In this document: piece after piece, positions 1 to 4,702 of the stretch
Layout: every line of letters starts with the position of its first letter
How positions within the stretch are numbered: position 1 is the first letter of the stretch
Assembly (NCBI GenBank): GCA_023700845.1
Contig: JAMPYD010000067.1
Location: forward strand, 1 to 8,104
Source of the DNA: Elusimicrobiota bacterium
GTDB taxonomy: Bacteria; Elusimicrobiota; Elusimicrobia; UBA1565; UBA9628
Length of the DNA: 8,104 nt
Reading direction: 5' to 3'
The notes under the pieces: model-generated
What the model was told of the DNA's origin: nothing
The model's input: the letters and a program-made list of their open reading frames with translations, nothing else
Database searches by the model: none
Translations under genes and position numbers: made by a program

Positions 1-3
1 ATC

Positions 4-9
4 TATAAT
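4..9 (+). promoter_or_regulatory. Candidate -10 box upstream of the array (Pc?)
   Basis: TATAAT at 4-9 matches the sigma-70 -10 consensus exactly and points into the cassettes. The -35 element would lie outside the window, so this is only a candidate for the cassette promoter Pc. Two CATAAT strings (25-30, 71-76) lack a -35 match at the right distance. Confidence 0.25.
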
Positions 10-59
10 TCCTGAAATTAGCCTCATAATCCGGGATGGACCGGCAACTCCTCCGAATT

Positions 60-88
60 AAGCCGACCAGCATAATCACAAGTTAGGC
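60..88 (+). other. Possible attI end (or degenerate attC) before cassette 1
   Basis: GTTAGGC at 82-88 is a perfect simple R box where the first cassette begins. It is preceded by ATAATCACAA, similar to the AAACAAA stretch that precedes GTTAGGC in attI1. I could not find the long imperfect inverted repeat or the R'' box (RYYYAAC) that an attC would need in bases 1-81; only a weak GGACCGGC/GCCGACCA pairing is seen. This favours attI, which would make cassette 1 the first of the array and place intI just left of the window, but a decayed attC remains possible. Confidence 0.45.
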
Positions 89-93
89 CGAAG

Positions 94-987
94 ATGATTA
101 ACAGCATACGACTTGCAGGATGCTTGATCTCGATATTGGCGCAGCCAGTCATGGCGCGGCAATTCACCGTCTTTTCCCTTGGTCGCCTCACTCATGAGAG
201 TGACATCATCGTTTCAGGAACCGCTGTTGAGAGCGAGATAGTAGTAAGCACTCAATTCGTCATGACGCACACCGCAAAAGTCTTCAACACCCGTGCGCTT
301 GTGCGTTCTCTCGAAGTATTCACGTCGACACAGCCAATAGGCAATCCTCTGGTCGTCATTTGTCGAGATACCGACTATTTTGGCGGTTCAAGTTGCCCAA
401 AAATTGAGAAGGGGGCAACCTATCTGTTCTTCCTCAAACATACTCCGGAGGGCTATCAGCCGGTGCAGATGTATCAGGGCGTTGCGCTCCTGCGTGGCAA
501 CACGGCAGCACTTCACCTCGGATCCTTACAGGACGATGTTGTTAAGCGGTTCATAAAACTCTCCTTGTCGGGCAATGCCCCTTCTCGAGATTGGGATCGG
601 CTTGGCGATAGGTTGGTTCGACAGAGCGACCTCACTAATAGTGATCGCACTCGTGCCACATTTGAAGTGCTTGCCGAATTCCCAAATCAGGATCGATATG
701 AATCCCTTTACGTTAAAGGGCTTCATTCACGGAACAGCTCGGTCATTAGGCACGCGATGTATCGGATTATCATGAACGGGTCAGAAGACAGCATTCGCGC
801 AATGGTGAAGTTGTACTTGAAACAATTGGATGCCGAAAGCAGGAATGAGGGCTACGACGAACAGCATCTTCGCGCTTACGAATTCGAACGGTTTGGGCAA
901 TGGAGTTTGCCCGCCAAAACAAAATCTGTGCTAGTACGGCTTAAGACGGAATTCCCGGAGGCACCGAAGTTTTTTGAAGGAATTTAA
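94..987 (+). CDS. Cassette 1: secreted protein, TIMP/NTR-like N-terminal region
   Basis: A 297-residue protein with an N-terminal hydrophobic segment (about 5-20) ending in PVMA before RQF, read as a signal peptide cleaved near residue 21, so the product is probably periplasmic or secreted. The region of about 27-140 has the pattern SDIIVSGTAV, then a strand-rich stretch with cysteines (VVICRD, GSSCPK), then KGATYLFFLK. This resembles bacterial OB/NTR-type (tissue-inhibitor-of-metalloprotease-like) domains with the layout SD-hydrophobic-G-V, a Cys segment and G-x-x-YLxFL. The C-terminal half looks helical and may contain HEAT-like repeats (EVLAEFP, SVIRHAMYRI). Function is unknown. The ATG lies 11 bases after the cassette start and the stop is 17 bases before attC1. 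AT-richer codon use than the genes after 3200 fits an acquired cassette. The fold call is from pattern only. Confidence 0.85.
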   Translation: MINSIRLAGCLISILAQPVMARQFTVFSLGRLTHESDIIVSGTAVESEIVVSTQFVMTHTAKVFNTRALVRSLEVFTSTQPIGNPLVVICRDTDYFGGSSCPKIEKGATYLFFLKHTPEGYQPVQMYQGVALLRGNTAALHLGSLQDDVVKRFIKLSLSGNAPSRDWDRLGDRLVRQSDLTNSDRTRATFEVLAEFPNQDRYESLYVKGLHSRNSSVIRHAMYRIIMNGSEDSIRAMVKLYLKQLDAESRNEGYDEQHLRAYEFERFGQWSLPAKTKSVLVRLKTEFPEAPKFFEGI

Positions 988-1004
988 ACTGGGCACCGGA
1001 CTCG

Positions 1005-1086
1005 GCCTAACTATTGGCTTCAGCCGCCCGCAACCTCGTTTGGGTGGACAGTTAAGAGTTGCGGCGGCTGAGCCTCGGCGTTAGGC
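1005..1086 (+). other. attC recombination site 1
   Basis: R'' GCCTAAC (1005-1011) and R' GTTAGGC (1080-1086) are perfect inverted repeats. Between them, 1016-1034 pairs with 1058-1074 in about 16 base pairs, with two unpaired bases on one arm (T1019, C1027), the kind of extrahelical bases by which integrase tells the recombining strand. The central 1035-1057 is the variable terminal structure. The total of 82 bp is within the usual attC size range. It shares an obvious common sequence with attC3 (CCTCGTTTGG in the same central place). Confidence 0.93.
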
Positions 1087-1094
1087 GCAAACGC

Positions 1095-1547
1095 ATGCAA
1101 CGGAAAATCAAACTGATTATCGTGGTGCTGGCAGTCTTGATAAGCACTGTATTGATGTGGCCAATAGCTAAGAATCGGATTGCGACCTTTCAGCTTAACC
1201 GTGCCGGGTCCCTTGAAGCAAAGCTGATCCAATATAAAATGGGAGCCGAGGAATTCGGTACCGCACGTCTGAGCGACGCTCAGCGCCAGTTGCTCATTAG
1301 TTCTATGGATTGGGATTACGTCGTATTTGGGCGCAGTGGGCGCGGAATCCCCATGTGCATATCTTCGCAAGTTCTTGAATTCAGAGCACCCGCATCAAGC
1401 AATTTCGTGCTCAGAGTTACGCCTTCATGCGAATTGGCAGGAATTGACGGATGGACAAGAGCGGGCGGATATATGCCGGGACAGCGCAAAACGTGGGAGA
1501 ATTTAAAACGTGAATTATTTCCGTCAGCACCCGAACCAAACGATTAG
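1095..1547 (+). CDS. Cassette 2: small single-pass membrane protein
   Basis: I start this 150-residue protein at ATG 1095, 14 bases into the cassette. The frame is open back to an ATG at 1059, but that lies inside attC1 and would place RRLSLGVRRKR before the membrane segment. From 1095 the protein begins MQRKIK followed by a hydrophobic helix (about residues 7-24, IIVVLAVLISTVLMWPIA), giving an uncleaved anchor or signal peptide with the remainder outside the cytoplasm. The soluble part holds two cysteines (PMCISS, TPSCEL) that could form a disulfide, and a WDYVVFGRSGRG stretch. I do not recognise the family. The stop is 11 bases before attC2. Confidence 0.82.
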   Translation: MQRKIKLIIVVLAVLISTVLMWPIAKNRIATFQLNRAGSLEAKLIQYKMGAEEFGTARLSDAQRQLLISSMDWDYVVFGRSGRGIPMCISSQVLEFRAPASSNFVLRVTPSCELAGIDGWTRAGGYMPGQRKTWENLKRELFPSAPEPND

Positions 1548-1558
1548 GATTTCTTTGC

Positions 1559-1637
1559 GCCTAACTAAGCGCTTGTGCCGCCGCGCGCTTTCTTTGGGGA
1601 GTTCCTATAGCGCACGCGGCAGAGCGTGGCGTTAGGC
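1559..1637 (+). other. attC recombination site 2
   Basis: R'' GCCTAAC (1559-1565) and R' GTTAGGC (1631-1637) are perfect complements. The inner arms 1575-1589 and 1609-1621 pair imperfectly (GCGCT/AGCGC next to the loop, then TGCCG/CGGCA) with mismatched or bulged bases. The loop region is about 1590-1608. At 79 bp it is a normal short attC. Its arms differ from those of attC1 and attC3, so this cassette probably has a separate origin. Confidence 0.92.
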
Positions 1638-1647
1638 ATCCTGAAAC

Positions 1648-2097
1648 ATGAGAATATTTTTACCGGAAGACCGAACGGCAAAAGGGCTGAGTAAGCACTC
1701 TTTCCTTCGTCACTTGGTCGCGGATATCATCGGGCTCGTCTCACTCTCCGGACTCATCGGCTTGTTGTCATTAACGCCGTGGGCGAAGCTTAGTTCATAC
1801 GAATGGATGGGCATCTTCTTTTTCTTTGCCGTCATCTCGATTGGGATGTGGCACGTTGACGGAAGTCCTTATTCCCGATCTTCGGACTGCCTGACGGCAG
1901 TGCCCTGGTCGATCGGTATTGGCGCACTATTCTTGAGCGTGGACATGTTCTTCGGACATCGGAGCCGCCCGGACCTACCGCTTCTTCAGGCGGCCGCCGC
2001 TTTTCCTGGGCCAGGATTCCTAATTTCGCTAATGGTCTGCCCAGGAATAACACTTATCGCTTTAGCCGGCTTTGCGCGCAGCCTCGTACTTAGATGA
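1648..2097 (+). CDS. Cassette 3: polytopic membrane protein
   Basis: A 149-residue protein starting 16 bases into the cassette. Four hydrophobic segments can be read, at about 24-44 (ADIIGLVSLSGLIGLLSL), 52-68 (WMGIFFFFAVISIGMW), 86-101 (WSIGIGALFLSVDMFF) and 122-146 (GFLISLMVCPGITLIALAGF), so it is an inner-membrane protein. No catalytic motif or known family is recognised. The stop TGA is 9 bases before attC3. As with cassette 2, only the membrane location can be inferred. Confidence 0.82.
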   Translation: MRIFLPEDRTAKGLSKHSFLRHLVADIIGLVSLSGLIGLLSLTPWAKLSSYEWMGIFFFFAVISIGMWHVDGSPYSRSSDCLTAVPWSIGIGALFLSVDMFFGHRSRPDLPLLQAAAAFPGPGFLISLMVCPGITLIALAGFARSLVLR

Positions 2098-2106
2098 AAA
2101 AGAGAC

Positions 2107-2187
2107 GCCTAACCATTGGATTGAACGGCCGGCGGCCTCGTTTGGTTGGATTGTTGAAGCCGCCGCTGGTCAGCCTCTGCGTTATCC
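2107..2187 (+). other. attC recombination site 3, last of the array
   Basis: R'' GCCTAAC (2107-2113) is followed by imperfect arms with CGGCGGC (2130-2136) opposite GCCGCCG (2159-2165), and ends at the GTT of GTTATCC (2181-2187). The right box does not complement R''. This is normal in an integrated array, because the bases after G belong to the next element, here TTATCC and not TTAGGC. The size of 81 bp and the shared CCTCGTTTGG centre relate it to attC1. Confidence 0.88.
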
Positions 2188-2205
2188 CGTCGAGAGCATG
2201 AAACG

Positions 2206-2802
2206 GTGAGAGCAATCATTCATTGTGCGGCGGTCGTTCTCCTGGCCGCATGCGCAGGGACGAAGCGAACGAACGCCGAAATAAAGGCCGACCTGGAGGC
2301 GATGTTCGAGACGGACCAGTCGCAGCGAAAAGTCATGGAGGAGGTGCGGAGAAGGCACGGATCGAGCTCGCCCGAAATGACGGATCTCTGGAAGAAACAG
2401 AATGCGATCGATAAGACGAATATTTCGCGCTTAGTCGAGATCGTGGAACTGAACGGGTGGCCCGGCCTCCGCGGCGTCGGAGACAGGGCGGCCACATCCG
2501 CCTTTCTCATATTGCAGCACGCCGACTACGCGCTTCAGAAGAAATATCTCCCGAAATTCCGGGCGGCGGTCGCCGCGGGAGAAGCGCGGCCATGGAATCT
2601 CGCGCTTCTCGAGGATCGAGTGCTGACACGGGAAGGGAAAAAACAGATTTATGGCAGCCAGTGGAAGGATAACGGCAAGGGCGTCATGGAGCTTTACCCG
2701 ATCGAAGACGAGCCTAACGTCGACAAGCGGCGGCAAGCGCTTCACATGCCGCCGATCGCGGAGGAGGCCGCGGGGTATGGCGTCGAATACCGCCCAAAGT
2801 GA
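2206..2802 (+). CDS. Small lipoprotein, possibly a cassette gene without its attC
   Basis: A 198-residue protein from a GTG start. The N-terminus MRAIIHCAAVVLLAACAG is a lipoprotein signal with lipobox LAAC (Cys16), so the product should be lipidated and membrane-attached after cleavage. The mature part is helical and charged (about 24-75), and includes the pieces WPGLRGVGDRAATSAFLILQ, LPKFRAAVAAGEARPWNLAL and LEDRVLTREGKKQIYGSQW. It resembles bacterial proteins with a DUF6624-like region, but I hold that name weakly. An ATG at 2198 overlaps the GTG out of frame and gives only MKR-stop, either a tiny coupled uORF or a sign of a small indel at the start. The gene begins 24 bases after attC3, like a cassette gene, but no attC follows. 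Confidence 0.78.
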   Translation: MRAIIHCAAVVLLAACAGTKRTNAEIKADLEAMFETDQSQRKVMEEVRRRHGSSSPEMTDLWKKQNAIDKTNISRLVEIVELNGWPGLRGVGDRAATSAFLILQHADYALQKKYLPKFRAAVAAGEARPWNLALLEDRVLTREGKKQIYGSQWKDNGKGVMELYPIEDEPNVDKRRQALHMPPIAEEAAGYGVEYRPK

Positions 2803-2832
2803 CGAGGATGCCGTTCGATTCATGAAATTCCG

Positions 2833-3177
2833 ATGACGCCCGCCATCGAAGCCGAAGTCACTTTTCTCAAGACCGAGGAAGGCGGGCGCGCGACGCCGCT
2901 GCGCCTCGAGCCGGGAAGCCCTTTCTACATGCCTCATCTCGTCATCGGCGACCCGAAGGCGAAGAGCCCGTCCGGCAAGCTCCTCGGCGTGGCCTTCCGT
3001 CGCGCCCCGCTCACGCTGTCTCCGGGAGACACCGCCACGGTGCGCATGGACCTGATGTACCACCCGCAGGTGGACTACCGGGAGCTGGTGCCCGGCGCGA
3101 CGTTCACCCTGCACGAAGGTCCCAAGATCGTGGGCCGTGGGAGGGTGGTAAAAAGGGAGGACAGCGGCGCCTTTTAA
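2833..3177 (+). CDS. Stand-alone EF-Tu domain III-like protein
   Basis: A 114-residue protein whose whole length matches the C-terminal beta-barrel (domain III) of elongation factor Tu. It opens with IEAEVTFLKTEEGGRATPL, which mirrors the EF-Tu segment beginning domain III, then has a PGDTATVRMDL stretch, and closes with FTLHEGPKIVGRGRVVKR, the counterpart of EF-Tu's FAIREGGRTVGAGVVTK. No GTPase domain is present and nothing upstream in frame could supply one. In EF-Tu this domain contacts tRNA and EF-Ts; what the isolated barrel does is unknown. The start is 30 bases after the lipoprotein stop, so the two may be co-transcribed, although they may come from different sources. Confidence 0.82.
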   Translation: MTPAIEAEVTFLKTEEGGRATPLRLEPGSPFYMPHLVIGDPKAKSPSGKLLGVAFRRAPLTLSPGDTATVRMDLMYHPQVDYRELVPGATFTLHEGPKIVGRGRVVKREDSGAF

Positions 3178-3180
3178 GCG

Positions 3181-3209
3181 TTCAAATGGCGGCCCGAAAT
3201 TGTTAGCCT
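3181..3209 (+). promoter_or_regulatory. Promoter of the gene at 3216, leaderless type
   Basis: TAGCCT (3204-3209) lies exactly 6 bases before the ATG, and TTCAAA (3181-3186) lies 17 bases upstream of it as a plausible -35. Transcription from such a -10 would begin at or next to the A of ATG. No Shine-Dalgarno sequence is seen. Confidence 0.5.
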
Positions 3210-3215
3210 GCGGGC

Positions 3216-3953
3216 ATGAGAATAGCGCTCGCCCTCGCCCTGCTGGCCCTGCCGCTGTCGTCGTTCGCCTCGCTCGCGAAATACCGGCCCGTCTTCACGG
3301 CCTTGGGACCGCCCAAGAGCTCCTGCCCGCGCGTCGACCCCGCGCACGTGGGCAACACGCAGGGCTACGCCGACGGCTTCTCCTCGGGCAAGTGCTACGT
3401 GTCCATCAGCTCGATGCTCGTCACCGACCTGATCTACCGCAGCTACGGCTTCTTCAGCGACGGGATGCTGATGGTTTTTAACTCCTACGGCGACGGCGAG
3501 GACAGCAACCCGAACCTGACCTCCGCGCGCGAGTTTTACTTCTTCCCGCGCCGCGGCGCGATGAGCCTCGAGATGGACGAGGCCGCCGGCACGATCTCGG
3601 TGTTGATGGCCGACGGCGGGCGCGCGACGATTAACCCCGCGTCGTCCCAGATCGCCGCGTTCGACCGCGGCTCGGTGACGGTGTCCCCGCGCATCGACCC
3701 GGCGGACCGCGGCGGCGTGGAGATCACGAGCTACGCGGGACTCGTGCTCGACGCGGGCTTCCGCATGGGGGAGTCCCCGTCGGGACGGCCGAACGCGGAC
3801 TCGACCTTCCGCGACGCGCAGGGCCACCTGTGCACGGTCAAGAACAACGAGGTGTTCGCCTACGCCAACGGCGAGCACGAGCTGAAGTTCAACGACGCCC
3901 AGCTCAAGGCCTGGCTCAAGACGCGCTGCCCCATCATCACGCCCGGCTTCTAG
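3216..3953 (+). CDS. Secreted protein of unknown function
   Basis: A 245-residue protein with a clear signal peptide (MRIALALALLALPLSSFA, cleavage before SLAKY at about 18/19). The mature protein has four cysteines (SSCPR, GKCYV, HLCTV, TRCPI), so two disulfides are possible, and is rich in aromatic and glycine residues (GYADGFSSGKCYVSI, RSYGFFSDGMLMVFNSYG). The strand-turn pattern suggests an all-beta fold. I recognise no family or catalytic motif. Codon use is strongly G/C-ending, like the resident genes to the right and unlike the cassettes. The start is fixed by the promoter box placed just before it. Confidence 0.83.
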   Translation: MRIALALALLALPLSSFASLAKYRPVFTALGPPKSSCPRVDPAHVGNTQGYADGFSSGKCYVSISSMLVTDLIYRSYGFFSDGMLMVFNSYGDGEDSNPNLTSAREFYFFPRRGAMSLEMDEAAGTISVLMADGGRATINPASSQIAAFDRGSVTVSPRIDPADRGGVEITSYAGLVLDAGFRMGESPSGRPNADSTFRDAQGHLCTVKNNEVFAYANGEHELKFNDAQLKAWLKTRCPIITPGF

Positions 3954-3981
3954 AGCGGCTTCCGGGCGCCCCCTAAGCCCT

Positions 3982-4008
3982 GATGAGGTCACAGTTTGTG
4001 ACCTCATC
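3982..4008. repeat. 27-bp palindrome, copy 1
   Basis: Arms GATGAGGTCACA (3982-3993) and TGTGACCTCATC (3997-4008) are perfect 12-base complements around GTT. It directly abuts copy 2 and sits about 75-100 bases before the preferred ORF6N start. Read in the ORF6N frame it encodes MRSQFVTSS. It is a candidate operator or protein-recognition site; the DNA dyad is certain, the function is inferred. Confidence 0.85.
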
Positions 4009-4035
4009 GATGCGGTCGCAATTTGCGACCGGATC
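4009..4035. repeat. 27-bp palindrome, copy 2
   Basis: Arms GATGCGGTCGCA (4009-4020) and TGCGACCGGATC (4024-4035) pair at 11 of 12 positions around ATT. It matches copy 1 at 21 of 27 positions. Four of the six differences form two compensatory pairs (positions 5/23 and 10/18 of the unit), so the dyad symmetry has been kept while the bases changed. In frame it reads MRSQFATGS. Confidence 0.82.
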
Positions 4036-4081
4036 GCCGCCGGGTATGCAACTTTTTATGCCCCTCATTCGTATGAAGGGT

Positions 4082-4588
4082 ATGGAATCAATCACCGCCG
4101 ACCTTGAGCGGCACATTATCCCGATTCGCGGCCTGCGGGTCATGCTGGACGAGGACCTGGCCCGTATCTATGGCGTCTCAACGAAACGGCTAAATCAACA
4201 GGTTCGCCGTAACCGTCACCGCTTCCCGAACTGGTTTCTGATCGAATTGACCCCGGACGAGGCTTGGACGATGCGGTCACAAATTGCAACCGCATCCCGG
4301 CGCAACATCCGTCACCTGCCCCTCGCGTTCACCGAACACGGCGCGATCATGCTCGCGACGGTGCTCAACACCCCGGTCGCGGTCGAGGCGAGCGTCCGCG
4401 TGGTTGAGGCATTCGTGAGGATGCGCGAGCTTCTCTCGACCCATGTCCAGCTCCAAAAGAAGATGGACGAGCTCGAACGGCGTGTCGGGACGCACGACGC
4501 CCAGCTTCAGGAGCTTTTCGACGCCATACGACAATTGATCACGCCGGCCGCCCGTCCTCGCCGGAAAATCGGCTTCAAGCCTTCTTGA
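4082..4588 (+). CDS. ORF6N-domain DNA-binding protein
   Basis: From ATG 4082 this is 168 residues. The ORF6N domain (about 10-110), related to KilA-N phage domains, shows HIIPIRGLRVMLDEDLARIY, GVSTKRLNQQVRRN, RFPNWFLIELTPDE, the MRSQIATAS motif (family form LRSQ-x-x-T-S), and LPLAFTEHGAIMLATVLN. A coiled-coil-like stretch (LQKKMDELERRV) follows, then the tail RRKIGF common in the family. Such proteins are found in phages and mobile regions and are thought to bind DNA. The frame is open to 3983, adding MRSQFVTSS-MRSQFATGS, but those codons are the two palindromes and the domain is complete without them. Other ATGs at 4046, 4058 and 4073 are possible; none has a well-spaced ribosome site. GC is lower than in its neighbours, which suggests transfer. 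Confidence 0.88.
   Translation: MESITADLERHIIPIRGLRVMLDEDLARIYGVSTKRLNQQVRRNRHRFPNWFLIELTPDEAWTMRSQIATASRRNIRHLPLAFTEHGAIMLATVLNTPVAVEASVRVVEAFVRMRELLSTHVQLQKKMDELERRVGTHDAQLQELFDAIRQLITPAARPRRKIGFKPS
4270..4296. repeat. 27-bp palindrome, internal diverged copy
   Basis: Arms GATGCGGTCACA (4270-4281) and TGCAACCGCATC (4285-4296) pair at 10 of 12 positions around AAT. Same length, spacing and reading frame as the two upstream copies. It codes for the conserved MRSQIATAS motif of the ORF6N domain. Confidence 0.75.
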
Positions 4589-4597
4589 GCCGATCAA

Positions 4598-4621
4598 CAT
4601 TATTCCACCGGTGGAATAATG
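4598..4621. repeat. 24-bp perfect palindrome after the ORF6N gene
   Basis: CATTATTCCACC (4598-4609) is followed directly by its exact complement GGTGGAATAATG (4610-4621), with no spacer. It begins 9 bases after the ORF6N stop codon. Its sequence is unrelated to the 27-bp units. As RNA it would form a hairpin, but no T tract follows on the plus strand, so a protein-binding site or element end is as likely as a terminator. Confidence 0.8.
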
Positions 4622-4650
4622 GGGATAACCCGTCGATAGACCTACCGGAG

Positions 4651-4681
4651 CGGGGGACCTAGGGCCCTGGGAGGGCCCCCG
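4651..4681 (+). other. GC-rich hairpin upstream of the gene at 4703
   Basis: CGGGGG (4651-4656) pairs with CCCCCG (4676-4681), extended by CCT/AGG after one mismatch, with the self-complementary AGGGCCCT at the tip. No T tract follows. It overlaps where a -35 box for the promoter at 4691 would be, so it may affect that promoter or act as an insulating hairpin. Confidence 0.5.
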
Positions 4682-4690
4682 CGCAACCGC

Positions 4691-4696
4691 TACGCT
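4691..4696 (+). promoter_or_regulatory. -10 box of the gene at 4703, leaderless type
   Basis: TACGCT lies exactly 6 bases before the ATG at 4703. The string GCTACGCTT is repeated, with the same spacing, before the gene at 6106. No convincing -35 and no Shine-Dalgarno sequence are seen. Confidence 0.55.
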
Positions 4697-4702
4697 TGAG
4701 GT

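Larger units (their letters stand above)
83..2181 (+). mobile_element. Integron cassette array (three cassettes)
   Basis: Three units each hold one plus-strand ORF and end in an attC site. Using the usual cut between G and TT of the GTTRRRY box, the cassettes are 83-1080, 1081-1631 and 1632-2181. Each ORF starts 11-16 bases after the cassette's first base and stops 9-17 bases before its attC, the compact layout typical of gene cassettes. The R'' box of each attC (GCCTAAC) is the complement of that cassette's own first bases (TTAGGC), as expected if each unit once existed as a closed circle. Base composition is near 50% GC by eye, clearly lower than the DNA to the right. No integrase gene is present in the window. 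Promoters inside the cassettes are not evident, so expression probably depends on an upstream Pc promoter or on read-through. Confidence 0.88.

Noticed and set aside
1020..1370. Minus-strand open frame across attC1 and cassette 2
   Set aside because: It runs through the attC site and has no recognisable motif; the plus-strand cassette layout explains the region.
2431..3114. Minus-strand open frame of 227 codons
   Set aside because: It spans two plus-strand genes with clear features (lipobox, EF-Tu barrel) and shows only antisense-type composition.
3202..3208. GTTAGCC as an R' box
   Set aside because: It breaks the GTTRRRY pattern, has no partner box or arms upstream, and is better explained as the TAGCCT -10 box of the gene at 3216.
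3174..4007. Minus-strand open frame of 277 codons
   Set aside because: It is antisense to the secreted-protein gene, with Arg/Ala/Val/His-rich composition from codon complementarity and no motif.
4622..4629. GGGATAAC, an exact complement of GTTATCCC at the end of attC3, as the R'' box of a fourth attC
   Set aside because: No matching GTTRRRY box or paired arms follow within attC distance, the following DNA is a GC-rich hairpin and promoter, and a cassette of about 2.4 kb with three or more genes would be unusual. Probably chance.
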